Below are positions 27,966 to 36,984 of a stretch of 64,000 nucleotides of DNA, one piece after another (within the stretch, counting starts at the first letter, position 1; the number at the start of each line of letters is the position of its first letter). This DNA comes from JAXGPP01 sp040766885. GTDB taxonomy: Bacteria; Planctomycetota; Planctomycetia; Pirellulales; Thermoguttaceae. The DNA lies in the NCBI GenBank assembly GCA_040766885.1, contig JAXGPP010000007.1:387167-451166 (forward strand), given 5' to 3'. Below the pieces are notes generated by a model. That model did not search any database. It was not told the DNA's origin and worked only from the letters and a program-made list of their open reading frames with translations. Both the position numbers and the translations under genes were made by a program.

Positions 27966-27994
27966 ACACGCCCTCCGCGGCGCGGAGGACGTGT
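27966..27994. terminator. Hairpin between convergent genes
   Basis: ACACG plus CCCTCCGC pairs with GCGGAGGA plus CGTGT around a GGC loop. It lies between the stops of the glycerophosphodiesterase and the DUF4142 gene. There is no clear T run, so a role as terminator is likely but not certain. Confidence 0.6.
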
Positions 27995-28037
27995 GGGTTA
28001 TCGAGGCACTGCCTGCTGGCCAGTCGGACGTGAACCG

Positions 28038-29198
28038 TTACCGGTTGCCGCCGGTCGAACCACTCGTACCGCTTGAGCTGCCGCTGCTCGAGCTGCCGGA
28101 ATTGCCCCCGGCGTTTCCCGAGCTGCGGGTCTCGCTGGACCGGTTGCCTTCGCCTGCCGATCCGCGCGCGGAGTCCGGCTGGTTTCCGGACTGGTTCGGG
28201 CTTCGGGAGGCATCATTCGTGGAGTCGGTCGCCGATCCGCCCGGCGACGTCGACGAGCTTCCGGTCGATTTGCGGGCCCCGTCGGTCGTCGGCGTATCGA
28301 CATTGCTGCCGGCGCGAGCGGTGCGAGTCTGCTGCGTCTGCAATTGCTCGACGATTTGCAGGGCCTGGTTGAGGTGCTGTTCCGTGCTTTGGATTCCCTG
28401 GTTGACGAGTTGCTGCAACTGCGGCGACGCGTGCTGCTGGACCGCCTGCAACATGGCCAGCATATGATTGTGCAGCACGAGCTGCTCGCCCATGAAGGCC
28501 ATGTCGAACTCGGCTCCCTGATGCTTTGAAAGCATCTCCTGCGAGAGTTGGACCTTACGTCGCCCGGCATCGGCGTGAATCGCCATCAACCCGCGATACT
28601 GCCCGGTTACTGCCGACTGGGCTGCATCGGAATCGGCAGCCTGCCGCCCCACGGCAGCACCAGCGGCCTGAGATGATCCGGCAGCCTGGGAGGCTCCAGC
28701 GGCTTGAGCCGCACCGCTCGCCTGGGCGGCGCCGGGGGCGGATTGGCGTTGTCCCTGCTGCCCGCCGAGGCTGATCTGTTGCAGTTGCTCAATGAACTGG
28801 GCGTGGTCGCGAACCATCATCTCGGCGAATTGTTTAACGCGGTCGTTCTGCGTGCGCTGTTGGGCGAATTGGTTCAGCGCCACCTCTCCGGCGTTGTCGA
28901 TGATCAGGAGGCTGGCGATCTGCCGATCGTTGACGCCCCCGCGCCCGGTCTGGGCCTGCCGCGCGCCGCCCTGAGGGGCAGCCGACGACGCATCCTGCCC
29001 CGCACGCTGTCCCGCGCGGGCGGATGATGAGCGTTGGGTGGTGGATTCGTCGCTCGTCGCAGACTGCGTAGCACTTGCGGCCGGCTGGGCAGCTTCGCGA
29101 CTGGTGGATTGTGCTTGGGCATTGGCGGTTGCCGCCAGAACGCTCAGTGTCAACGCGACGGCAACAGCCAACGCGACTCGGTGAATTCGATGTGTCAT
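28038..29198 (-). CDS. DUF4142 protein, exported, with low-complexity linkers
   Basis: A 386-aa protein with signal peptide (VALAVAVALTLSVLAATANA). It has low-complexity Ser/Ala/Gln-rich linkers at about residues 30-85 and 155-190 and a Ser/Gly-rich tail from about 320 to the end. Between them two helical blocks form the DUF4142 domain (a ferritin-like four-helix fold): FAEMMVRDHAQFIEQL and LGKQ-type QLVLHNHMLAMLQAV, each with conserved histidines. The inserted linkers split the domain, which is unusual. Function is unknown; DUF4142 proteins are often stress-related periplasmic proteins. Confidence 0.85.
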   Translation of the reverse strand: MTHRIHRVALAVAVALTLSVLAATANAQAQSTSREAAQPAASATQSATSDESTTQRSSSARAGQRAGQDASSAAPQGGARQAQTGRGGVNDRQIASLLIIDNAGEVALNQFAQQRTQNDRVKQFAEMMVRDHAQFIEQLQQISLGGQQGQRQSAPGAAQASGAAQAAGASQAAGSSQAAGAAVGRQAADSDAAQSAVTGQYRGLMAIHADAGRRKVQLSQEMLSKHQGAEFDMAFMGEQLVLHNHMLAMLQAVQQHASPQLQQLVNQGIQSTEQHLNQALQIVEQLQTQQTRTARAGSNVDTPTTDGARKSTGSSSTSPGGSATDSTNDASRSPNQSGNQPDSARGSAGEGNRSSETRSSGNAGGNSGSSSSGSSSGTSGSTGGNR

Positions 29199-29860
29199 GG
29201 ATTGATCTCTATGGGTTTGATTCGTGCGACCTGGTACTTCTGATATGTGGAGAAGCCGGCAATCCGTTTCCCTTCGACCGATCTTCCTTTATCCGTGAGG
29301 AGGTGTGTGTCCGTGAGGAGGCGAGGGATCTGAAAGCACAAGGTTCGCAGCGGACGCTTGACTGGCTGCTGGCACCCGGCTCGCCTGGCGTTACTGCTGT
29401 CGAGACATTCCGCCAGAGAGCCCCTGGAACCTGGGCCGATCTTGTGCGACAGGGGGATGAGCATGTTCCGTACCGCGAGATCAGCGCGAAGATTAGCCAG
29501 TGTGGTGGAATATTGATTGATGCCAAAGAAGCCCATCGTTGAAGCGGAAGACTGCCCGTAGGGCTAGTAAGCCGATCGTGACAGGTCGTTTTCGATCTCT
29601 TTCGACTGGCGACAGTCTGGCTGGCGATGGGTGTCATTCAGGCGGAGAGGAAACCGCTCGATCAAGTCGCGTCCCCGCATGCTGGGGGGCATCAAGAACT
29701 TCCATTTCGCGCAGGTGCGGTTATACTGAAGCGTAGAACGGTCGCCGCATCGTGACGCGGCGATCGCACACTTCTCTCGCGGAGGCGGTCACAAGCATCC
29801 AGTCTTAGCCACTCGTCCGATCGCCCGACGCCTGTTCCTTTCGCACTGGGAGGGCGCGTC
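29199..29860. other. Intergenic stretch, no gene recognised
   Basis: The 662 bp lie between two divergent genes, DUF4142 and the cytidylate kinase-like gene. Several short open frames occur on both strands, but none has a family motif, ribosome site or codon pattern I can defend. Nothing else was seen. Confidence 0.4.
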
Positions 29861-30580
29861 ATGAAAGACCTGACTCGCGAAGAACCGCGGATTGCAGCCG
29901 CGGCGGAGAAGCAGATGCAGGCCTGGGCATTCGCCCAGGAGATCGCTGAGCGGTCGCTCCGGATCGATCAGGAGCATCCCACCCCGGCCAAACTTGGCGA
30001 CTATATCGCCATTTCGCGCGAGGCCGGCGCCAATGCGGAGGAGGTTGCCGAGATCGTCGGTGATCGGCTCGGCTGGGAGGTGCTCGACAAGGGACTCGTT
30101 GAACGAATCGCGCAGCGTTATCGCCTCGACGCGGACATGCTGGCCCTCGTTGACGAAACGGAGTCGAACTGGGCGCACGACATTCTTGGAGTATGGCTCG
30201 ACTCACGAGTGGTCCCGCACGAGAAGTACGTCGTGCTTCTGGGTCGGCTCGTTACGGCGGCGGCGCGGCGCGGCAACGTAGTGTTCGTCGGCCGCGGAGC
30301 GCAGTTTTTCCTGCCGGCGGAGCGGGGATTGTCAGTCCGCATCGTCGCTCCGCAGCGATACCGCGTGGAACACATCATGCAACTCTCGGGGCTGGACGCG
30401 GCCAAGGCCCGGCAGTTGGCCGACGCGATCGATCGGGGGCGGGCCGAATTTGTGCAGAAGTTCTTCCACCACGACGTGGCCGATCCGCACTTCTACCACA
30501 TGGTGCTCAACGTCGAGCGGCTGGGCACCGAGGGGACAGCCGAGCAGATCATCGCTGCCTGTCGGCGGATGATGGACTGA
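29861..30580 (+). CDS. Cytidylate kinase-like family protein
   Basis: A 239-aa protein starting at 29861 with GGAGG 8 bases upstream. After a 45-residue N-terminal extension, the family body begins at YIAISREAGANAEEVAEIV and continues with LGWEVLDKGLVERIAQRY and GNVVFVGRGAQFFL. The C-terminal part has the helical VEHIMQLSGLDAAKARQL and FVQKFFHHDVADPHFYHMVLN segments. This family resembles CMP kinases but its real substrate is not known. The 5' GxxxxGK loop is degenerate (REAGANAEEV), as in other members. Confidence 0.82.
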   Translation: MKDLTREEPRIAAAAEKQMQAWAFAQEIAERSLRIDQEHPTPAKLGDYIAISREAGANAEEVAEIVGDRLGWEVLDKGLVERIAQRYRLDADMLALVDETESNWAHDILGVWLDSRVVPHEKYVVLLGRLVTAAARRGNVVFVGRGAQFFLPAERGLSVRIVAPQRYRVEHIMQLSGLDAAKARQLADAIDRGRAEFVQKFFHHDVADPHFYHMVLNVERLGTEGTAEQIIAACRRMMD

Positions 30581-30677
30581 GGCCTGAAGGGAAGCAGCCT
30601 TGGTGCGGCCGTCACGGCGGCATTTCGGGCAGGCGGGCCGCCTGCACCACAAGCAGGTCGCGCTTTATGCTAGCTTC

Positions 30678-31889
30678 TCAGCCGCGTCGCGCCGAGAAGG
30701 CGATGCCCTCGATCTCGACCAGCAACTCCGGACGGCAGACATCGGCCACCGCATAGATCGTGGGCAGTTCACCCAGACGGGCTTCGCAGACCGCCCGTGT
30801 CTTGGCGTAGTCTTCCTGCCGCTTGATATAGACGCGGACGCCCGCCAGATCGTCGAGCGAGGCGCCCAGGCCGGGCATGCCATGGCGGGCGAGGTTGTGC
30901 TCGGCGATCAGAGCTTCGATGTTGTCGAGCGTCTGGTGCGTCTGCGCCTCGGCGTCGTCGCAGTGCCGGCTCTCGGCGTCGGTGATGCTTGCCGTGCCGG
31001 AAATGAAGATCGTGGCGTATGAGCCGCATGAAAGAGCCATCGCGCGCGAGAATTTCGGGCTCTTGGGGCTGTAGTGGTTCGCGTAGTCGAAGGCCGGCGT
31101 CTGGTGCGGGTTTTCCAGCGGAACGACGAGGATGTCGTCGCGGCCGGTCGCGAAGGCGATGCAACTCATCACCACGTCGCGGTTGTCGGTGCCGATGCCG
31201 GTGCTCGCCGGGTAGACGGGGCCAGTGAAGCCGTCCGGAGTTCGAGCGGGGGCGAAGCGGAGCTTCTGGAAGAAATCGGTCCGCGCCCGGTTGAGTTCCT
31301 TATAGCGCTGGGTGTCGCCTTCGGGGCCGACGATGTCGCCGAGATAAAGCCAGGTCCGGATCACCTGGTTGAAGTGGATGCCAACCGATGCCAGACGCTG
31401 GCACATCGAGCCAAACGCATTGAGCGAGCGGTCGTACACGCCCATGGCGCTCGTCTGCGGGGCAATCTGGCCGCAGTGTACCCAAGCGATGTCGTTGTGT
31501 CGCGTGACAACGAGTTGGTCATCGTACCGCTCGATCGCGACGTCGCCTCGACGCTGGCCGACGCCCAGGGCCTCGATGGACAACAGCTTGCCGCAACAGG
31601 GATGCTGCGGCACGTAGGTCGTGGCGGGCAGATGGTCGCCATAGAAGTCGCGCATGATCTGCCGGCAGGTTTCGACCTGGCTGTGGTCGCTGAGGAAGAC
31701 GTCCTGCTTGACGATGGCTCCCCGCGGACCTTCCTCCTCGATAACCTCGCGGATCGTTTGGAGGGCGTCGTAAGCCTGTTCCTCGGTGGATTGTCCGCGT
31801 CGTGGAACCGCCGCCGCGAAGACATGCCGCACATCCTGCAATTCGACAACCGAATAGCCTATGCCGGCATGAGACTGTTTTCTCATCAT
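30678..31889 (-). CDS. Tandem RidA/YjgF-like protein (chorismatase-like fold)
   Basis: A 403-aa protein. Start at 31889 (second ATG at 31886) has AAGG 8 bases upstream. The chain looks like a duplicated RidA-type fold: the first half has QTIREVIEEEGPRGAIVKQDVFL and the second half has ISGTASITDAES, QTHQTLDNIEALIAEHNL and DLAGVRVYIKRQED. Between them HNDIAWVHCGQI and HFNQVIRTWLYLGDI match the same strand pattern. Single RidA proteins are about 130 aa; FkbO-type chorismatases have a two-domain RidA-like fold of similar size. Which activity applies cannot be told from sequence. Confidence 0.75.
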   Translation of the reverse strand: MMRKQSHAGIGYSVVELQDVRHVFAAAVPRRGQSTEEQAYDALQTIREVIEEEGPRGAIVKQDVFLSDHSQVETCRQIMRDFYGDHLPATTYVPQHPCCGKLLSIEALGVGQRRGDVAIERYDDQLVVTRHNDIAWVHCGQIAPQTSAMGVYDRSLNAFGSMCQRLASVGIHFNQVIRTWLYLGDIVGPEGDTQRYKELNRARTDFFQKLRFAPARTPDGFTGPVYPASTGIGTDNRDVVMSCIAFATGRDDILVVPLENPHQTPAFDYANHYSPKSPKFSRAMALSCGSYATIFISGTASITDAESRHCDDAEAQTHQTLDNIEALIAEHNLARHGMPGLGASLDDLAGVRVYIKRQEDYAKTRAVCEARLGELPTIYAVADVCRPELLVEIEGIAFSARRG

Positions 31890-32201
31890 GCGACGTACCT
31901 TGGTGGTCGGGCGGGGTCGAACGGATGATCCTAGGCGATCGCTCGTTCGAGTGACCATGGCTGGACGTCCCAATGATAAGCGGCCGACTGGGGTTCCGTC
32001 AACGTGCTAGATCAATCTTTCATCACGCTTGCGGTTGGGGGGGTGGCTGGCCATAATGTCCACCGCTGCCTCCAACCGCGGTTCAGTCTAGTCGGAAACG
32101 CCAAGCGGGGAAACAATTTGGCGCTACTGGATGCAGGTTCGGCAAGCCGTCTCAAGTGGCGGCTGGGTACGATCGCCGCTTCCGCTTCGAGGAGATACAA
32201 A
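31890..32201. other. Intergenic stretch between divergent genes
   Basis: The 312 bp separate the RidA-like gene from the large exported gene, both reading away. Upstream extensions of both open frames enter it but have no coding character. No clear promoter was identified. Confidence 0.35.
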
Positions 32202-34346
32202 ATGTTCGTCCGCTTCAGGTTATTCGCTGGCCGAGTGGGAATCTTGGCCGCAGCGTGCCTGTTCGGGTCGGGGGTTGCCGAGGGCCGAACTTCCGTCACC
32301 GCTCCGCAAGGAACGCTGGCGTGGGTTCGATTCGACAAGGCTGACGAGAGATACCTCGACGTGCCGTATTACTGGCTGGGCCGGGTGGAAGTCACCGTAA
32401 CCCTCGACGTGAAACCGGAGGCGGACCATGTAGTGGAAGTCCGCTGGGGGGCCAAGAAAGACACTCGCGAAGCGGTGGCGGAGATCAATGGGCGCCAAGT
32501 GAGACTCAGCCATGGCGGCTATGACGGCTTCGAATGGCTTGCCATTCCGCTTCCGGAAAAGCTGGCCGGCGATCGGTATCAGATCGCGTTTCGTCCGGGC
32601 GCCGGCAAGCCAGCTTTCATCGCCGAGATCCGCCTGCGAGCGAAGGATGCGGAAACGGCGACTGCCGCGGAGACCGCGGACGAGCCAGCCTACCGGGGCG
32701 GCTTTGCCATCGGGCCGATCGCTCCTGCCGAGGCTTTTCCCGAGATGCGGGTGCTTTGGGACCGCGAGCCGGAGGCGCGCTTCACGACCACAACCGACGC
32801 GAAAACCGAAGCCATCTTCCGCCAGGCCGAACGAAACGGCCGGAGGGCGGCCGAGCAGTTCTTTCGCTGCCGCAAATTCGTCAACGGCTGGCTGAAACAG
32901 GCCGACCCGACAACCGGCCTGATCCCGCGCAATTTGACGAACAGCCGGGATATCTGGAACGCGAAAGACTCGGCGGCCGACAATTATCCCTACATGGTTC
33001 TTACGGCAGCCATCACCGATCGAGAACTGTTCGAGGGACGGATGCTGGAGATGCTTCGGACTGAAACGCGACTGACCAGCCGCGTCGGCGCGATTCCCGA
33101 TACGTGGTCGTTCAGCCGGCAGGCATTCGAGGATTCCCAGCCCAACCTCGACGAGATCATCTTCGGCGGATCGGAGTACATCAAAGATGGCTTGCTTCCG
33201 TTGACGGAGTGGTTAGGACCCAGCCCGTGGTCGGAACGGATGATCGCCATCGCCGACGACATCTGGAAACACGCGCCCGTGGAGACGCCATGGGGCAAGA
33301 TTCCGACCCTGAACGTGGAGGTGAACGGCGACCTGCTGCAGGCCATGTCGCGACTCTACTGGATGACGGGCAACAGGAAATACCTGGAGTACGGCGAGCG
33401 CTTGGCGGATTATTATCTGCTGGGCGACAACCATCCGACGCGAGATTTCAACTCGCTGCGACTGCGCGATCACGGGTGCGAGATCGTTTCGGGGCTCTCC
33501 GAACTCTACGCGACGGTGCACTTTGCCCACCCGGAGAAGAAACAGGTGTACCGGGAGCCGATGCACGCGATCCTGGACCGCATTCTGGAAGTCGGCCGGA
33601 ACGAGCACGGGATGCTCTACAACGCCTTCAACCCCAAGACGGGTGAACACGACCCGGGCATCTGCGACACCTGGGGATACAACTACAACGCAGTCTACAC
33701 CGTCTTCCTCCTCGACGAACGGCAGGAATACCGCCAGGCGGTTCGCGAGGTTCTGGGCAACCTCCACGAGCACTTGACCAATTACCATTGGGGCTCAGCC
33801 GACGAATACGCCGACTCGATAGAAGGGGCCATTAACCTCTACAACCGGGAACCGGTTGCCTCGGCTGCGGATTGGATCGACAGCGAGATCGGCGACATGT
33901 GGAGGGTGCAGCAACCCGACGGCATCGTGGAAGGCTGGCACGGCGACGGTAATTCCGCCCGCACGGCGATCATGTATGCTCTATGGAAGACGCAAGGGCT
34001 GACGGTTCGGCCCTGGCGAGCCGACGTTCGGTTTGGCGCCGTGCAGTCCGGCGGGAAGCTCTACGTCAGCCTTCTGGCCGATGAGCCGTGGAGCGGGTGG
34101 CTGTTGTTCGACCGGCCGAGACACCGGGTGGCGATGCACTTTCCCATCGACTACCCACGGATCAACCAGTTTCCCGAGTGGTTCACCGCCGAAGCTGGCC
34201 GTTGTTACCAAGTGGTGCGCGCGAGCGACGATGAGGCGGCCGTACGCGACGGAGAAGAACTGGTAGCGGGGCTCGACGTGGATCTCAAGCCGGGCGAGGA
34301 GACCCGCCTGGTGATTACGCCACAGCGTGAGGGATCTCGGCGTTGA
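32202..34346 (+). CDS. Large exported protein, putative alpha/alpha-toroid glycoside-active enzyme
   Basis: A 714-aa protein starting MFVRFRLFAGRV at 32202 with GGAG 8-9 bases upstream. It has a signal peptide (GILAAACLFGSGVAEG), then a beta-rich region (to about residue 160) and a long helical region. Repeated motifs of a toroid are suggested by NLTNSRDIWNAKDSAADNYP, GGSEYIKDGLLPLTEWLG, MSRLYWMTGNRKYLEYGERLADYYLL and CDTWGYNYNAVYTVF. A beta domain closes the chain. The fold hints at polysaccharide breakdown, but no family was recognised and no catalytic residues assigned. Confidence 0.65.
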   Translation: MFVRFRLFAGRVGILAAACLFGSGVAEGRTSVTAPQGTLAWVRFDKADERYLDVPYYWLGRVEVTVTLDVKPEADHVVEVRWGAKKDTREAVAEINGRQVRLSHGGYDGFEWLAIPLPEKLAGDRYQIAFRPGAGKPAFIAEIRLRAKDAETATAAETADEPAYRGGFAIGPIAPAEAFPEMRVLWDREPEARFTTTTDAKTEAIFRQAERNGRRAAEQFFRCRKFVNGWLKQADPTTGLIPRNLTNSRDIWNAKDSAADNYPYMVLTAAITDRELFEGRMLEMLRTETRLTSRVGAIPDTWSFSRQAFEDSQPNLDEIIFGGSEYIKDGLLPLTEWLGPSPWSERMIAIADDIWKHAPVETPWGKIPTLNVEVNGDLLQAMSRLYWMTGNRKYLEYGERLADYYLLGDNHPTRDFNSLRLRDHGCEIVSGLSELYATVHFAHPEKKQVYREPMHAILDRILEVGRNEHGMLYNAFNPKTGEHDPGICDTWGYNYNAVYTVFLLDERQEYRQAVREVLGNLHEHLTNYHWGSADEYADSIEGAINLYNREPVASAADWIDSEIGDMWRVQQPDGIVEGWHGDGNSARTAIMYALWKTQGLTVRPWRADVRFGAVQSGGKLYVSLLADEPWSGWLLFDRPRHRVAMHFPIDYPRINQFPEWFTAEAGRCYQVVRASDDEAAVRDGEELVAGLDVDLKPGEETRLVITPQREGSRR

Positions 34347-34365
34347 AGCAGCATGGTCAAACAGA

Positions 34366-34393
34366 ATCGGGGACCTCGATCGAGGTCCCCGAT
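34366..34393. terminator. Perfect 28-bp palindrome between convergent genes
   Basis: ATCGGGGACCTCGA and its exact complement form a long stem with no loop between the toroid-type gene stop and the tyrosine-rich gene stop. A bidirectional termination or processing role is likely. Confidence 0.7.
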
Positions 34394-34459
34394 GCATGCA
34401 TCCTGGAACAGACGCTACTCCGGCCGATGCCGGCCAGGTTACTCCCGTACAGGCGCGAA

Positions 34460-34771
34460 TCAGTACCAGCCAAACTGTAGCGGTCCGATGCGCACCCCGG
34501 CCCGTGGGGCTTGGTAATAGTAGCTCTGGTACGGATAGCTGTAGTAGCTGCCGTAGTTCGGCGTATAGCTGCGGTAATACGGCGTGCCCCAATAGCCGCT
34601 GCCGTAACTGTACGGCTGGCTGCCCCCCCAGTAATAGCTCTGGTAGGGAGCCGGGTAGTAGGTATATCCGTCGCCGTAGGTCCAGTACTGGGCTTTGGCG
34701 ACTTGTGGCGCTGCGAAGAACAATACTGCCACGACAGCCAAAAGCGCTAGACTACGCACCACGCGAACCAT
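34460..34771 (-). CDS. Small exported tyrosine-rich protein
   Basis: A 103-aa protein starting MVRVVRSLALLAV with an AGGAGG site a few bases upstream. The signal peptide (SLALLAVVAVLFFAAPQVAKA) is followed by a mature part of about 75 residues with roughly 23 tyrosines in GYTYYPAPYQSYYW- and YSYPYQSYYY-type runs. I know no function; tyrosine-rich exported proteins can form adhesive or cross-linked material, which is only a suggestion. It is convergent to the toroid-type gene. Confidence 0.75.
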   Translation of the reverse strand: MVRVVRSLALLAVVAVLFFAAPQVAKAQYWTYGDGYTYYPAPYQSYYWGGSQPYSYGSGYWGTPYYRSYTPNYGSYYSYPYQSYYYQAPRAGVRIGPLQFGWY

Positions 34772-34879
34772 GGGTTCCTCCTTCTGTCGTGCCCGGGACC
34801 CCTGACGCACGCTCGCCGGGCGTTCACACGCTACGGGTTATTGCCCGAAGCACCGCGCTCCGGGCATTGCCTCTTCGTT

Positions 34880-35998
34880 TCAGCGATCGGTCGGGGCGTC
34901 CTGCACTTCGGCGCCGCCGCGAAGTTGTTGTACCTCCTTGCGCAACTCGCGGACCTCTTCCAGCAAATCCTCGGTAAGCTGCTCGAGGCGCTGCTGGTGT
35001 TCATCCATCCGCTGCTGATGCTCGCGCATCATATCGCCGCCGAAGAACGGGCCTTGTTCACCATCCGGCGCAAAGGTCGGCGGCATTCCCCGGAATTCCT
35101 GGCCGAAGCCGCGGAACTGCTGCCCCAGGGCCTGCTGGCGATCGCCGAGCCGAACGGTCACGTTGCGCTGGCCGCCGTCAGCACTGGCGATGTTCAATTT
35201 GACCCGTTCACCGGGTTTCATCTGGCCGAACCGCGCGACAGCCTCTTCCACCGAGGTGACTTCGTTCTCGCCGATTTTCAGGATGCGGTCTCCGGGGCGC
35301 AAGCCCGCGCGCTCGGCCGGCCCGTCCGGGAAGATCTGGGTGATCTCGGCACCCTCGTCCTCGCCGTCCTGAAGCATCACGCCAAGCCAGCCGCTGGGAG
35401 GCGCAGCCTGGCGACCGGCTCGCGGGCGTAATGACCGCTGGCCGGCCGATTCGCCGGGCGCATCCCTTGTGGCCTCCGGATCCGGGGTGGCCTCCATGAG
35501 TTCGTCTTGCTCGGCCGCAATCGACGGGGCTTCGTCCTGTTGAGCAGCGAGATCGGAACGGGCTGCCAGCGTCGCCCGGAGCGTGTGCTCCTGCCCATCT
35601 CGCGATACACGAATCTGGATCTCGTCGCCGACCTTGTGCTTGCTGACCAGCGCGCTGAGTTCCGCCGGAGATTTAACCTGCTGGTCGCCGATCGTCAGGA
35701 TCCGGTCCTCGGCCTGGATTCCCGCTCGGTCGGCGGGGCTGCCGGCCTGAACATCCATCACGACCGCACCGTCTTGCTCTGAGTCGCCGGCCACGGCGAT
35801 GCCCAAGGCAGGTTGCCCGCTCGACGTGTCCTGCGCGTCCTGAGCGGGTACGCTTTGCTCGGCTTTGTCCTCAGCAGCGGGTGGGCTTTGCTCGGCCGCG
35901 TTCTCTTGCGCCGAGAGGGCGCCGCCCGCCAGTAGGGCGACCGTTGTCAACAGCGCCAGCATGGGGATCCCGGCGTGTGTCACGGATCTTCGCCTCAT
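34880..35998 (-). CDS. Exported double-PDZ domain protein
   Basis: A 372-aa protein starting MRRRSVTHAGIPM at 35998, with GGAGG upstream. The signal peptide spans about residues 11-31. PDZ1 lies at about 65-145 (ALGIAVAGD, VMDVQAGSPADRAGIQAEDRI) and PDZ2 at about 195-275 (GWLGVMLQDG, IFPDGPAERAGLRPGDRI). A Gln/Glu/Arg-rich coiled-coil (about 320-360, MDEHQQRLEQLTEDLLEEV) closes it. No serine-protease domain is present, so this is a stand-alone PDZ scaffold, not a DegP/HtrA protease. It probably binds unfolded C-termini in the periplasm. Confidence 0.88.
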   Translation of the reverse strand: MRRRSVTHAGIPMLALLTTVALLAGGALSAQENAAEQSPPAAEDKAEQSVPAQDAQDTSSGQPALGIAVAGDSEQDGAVVMDVQAGSPADRAGIQAEDRILTIGDQQVKSPAELSALVSKHKVGDEIQIRVSRDGQEHTLRATLAARSDLAAQQDEAPSIAAEQDELMEATPDPEATRDAPGESAGQRSLRPRAGRQAAPPSGWLGVMLQDGEDEGAEITQIFPDGPAERAGLRPGDRILKIGENEVTSVEEAVARFGQMKPGERVKLNIASADGGQRNVTVRLGDRQQALGQQFRGFGQEFRGMPPTFAPDGEQGPFFGGDMMREHQQRMDEHQQRLEQLTEDLLEEVRELRKEVQQLRGGAEVQDAPTDR

Positions 35999-36089
35999 GA
36001 TTCGCTCCTCCTCAAAACGGGTGTCGTGAAAATCTCGCCCCGAATAGCCGTCGTTCCATGGGCCGCACGCGCTGCACGGAACCTGCCCT

Positions 36090-36305
36090 TCATACTGTGG
36101 ATTCCCGCACCTTAGGCGTGGCGTCCTCGATATAGGCAAGCAGGTCCTCCCTCGCCCCCTGCAGCTGGACCTCCAGCCGTTTCTTGCGATCACGCAGCTC
36201 GTCGACGCTTGCACAGGACGAGAACCGAGACAGAGCGACCTGCAGTTCATCTCCGGACTGGTAGACCGTGAAGTACTCGTCGGCGCTGACATGGAAGTCC
36301 AGCAC
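36090..36305 (-). CDS. Small hypothetical protein
   Basis: A 71-aa frame beginning with GTG at 36305 and including a charged, coiled-coil-like C-terminal half (SVDELRDRKKRLEVQLQ). Nothing identifies a family. There is no convincing ribosome site. It lies between the double-PDZ gene and a terminator hairpin; the frame could be a real small gene or chance. Confidence 0.4.
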   Translation of the reverse strand: MLDFHVSADEYFTVYQSGDELQVALSRFSSCASVDELRDRKKRLEVQLQGAREDLLAYIEDATPKVRESTV

Positions 36306-36386
36306 TTTGCACGCTGGACCGGCCCATTGTCGAGCAACTGCGGTGCCAAGGAGACCGGCGAAGCCGTGCGGCAGGAAGCGGCGCAG

Positions 36387-36420
36387 AAAAAATCCCCGCT
36401 CGGCGGCCCGAGCGGGGATT
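36387..36420 (-). terminator. Rho-independent terminator
   Basis: Minus-strand hairpin AATCCCCGCTCGG with its complement CCGAGCGGGGATT and a T run after it (36387-36392). It is well placed to end transcripts of the small gene at 36489-36665. Confidence 0.85.
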
Positions 36421-36488
36421 GCAGTTCAGGCCGCTCAAGCTCGTCCACCACGGCTTGAGTGACGGTCGCGGCAGCTCGACAGCCAAGT

Positions 36489-36665
36489 TCACTTCTGCTG
36501 CGCCACGCAGGTGGTCAGCATCGCGCCGGCGACGCCATAGGCCACCGGAAGCATTCCCAAAAACGCCAGAGACCACCACGAGTACGGTTCAGCGAGGCCG
36601 GGCAAGGCAGCGGCAGTGGCCGCAGCATCCACAACCAGACCGCCGTAGAGGACCATTCTTGCCAT
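36489..36665 (-). CDS. Small membrane protein (58 aa)
   Basis: Reads MARMVLYGGLVVDAAATAA and ends CVAQQK. GGAGG is seven bases before the ATG. Two short hydrophobic segments (about residues 4-24 and 33-52, SLAFLGMLPVAYGVAGAML) suggest a small inner-membrane protein. A rho-independent terminator follows 69 bp after the stop. No family is known to me; the ribosome site and terminator support a true gene. Confidence 0.65.
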   Translation of the reverse strand: MARMVLYGGLVVDAAATAAALPGLAEPYSWWSLAFLGMLPVAYGVAGAMLTTCVAQQK

Positions 36666-36984
36666 GAGTCTTCCTCCGTGTCAGCGCATTTCCGAATTCG
36701 CTCAGTATTATGGCGATCCCGCGTCGGCAACCGCGCCTTTCGATCGTCGCCGCCCACTGGCGATTGCAAAACGCGTGCCGCATACCGCGGCGGCGCTCGA
36801 ATGTGCACGGTCCGAGTAGAAGTCTCGCCGCTGGCGGCGACGGACAGCTTGCTTCGCCGTCGCTTCTCGACAGTCTGACCGCGATGCCGCGACAGACTGG
36901 CGCAAAGTGCGGAGCCCGCCAGCGCAGGAATTGTAGATCTCCCGCCCCCGGAGCAAAGCCCGTATGGTTTCCGAGTCGAATCGT
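36666..36984. other. Intergenic stretch with short inverted repeats
   Basis: The 319 bp hold no recognised gene. Small inverted repeats occur, for example TCGCCGC/GCGGCGA near 36826-36841 and ACAGTCTG/CAGACTGG near 36870-36900. Open frames here are shadows or unsupported. Confidence 0.35.
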
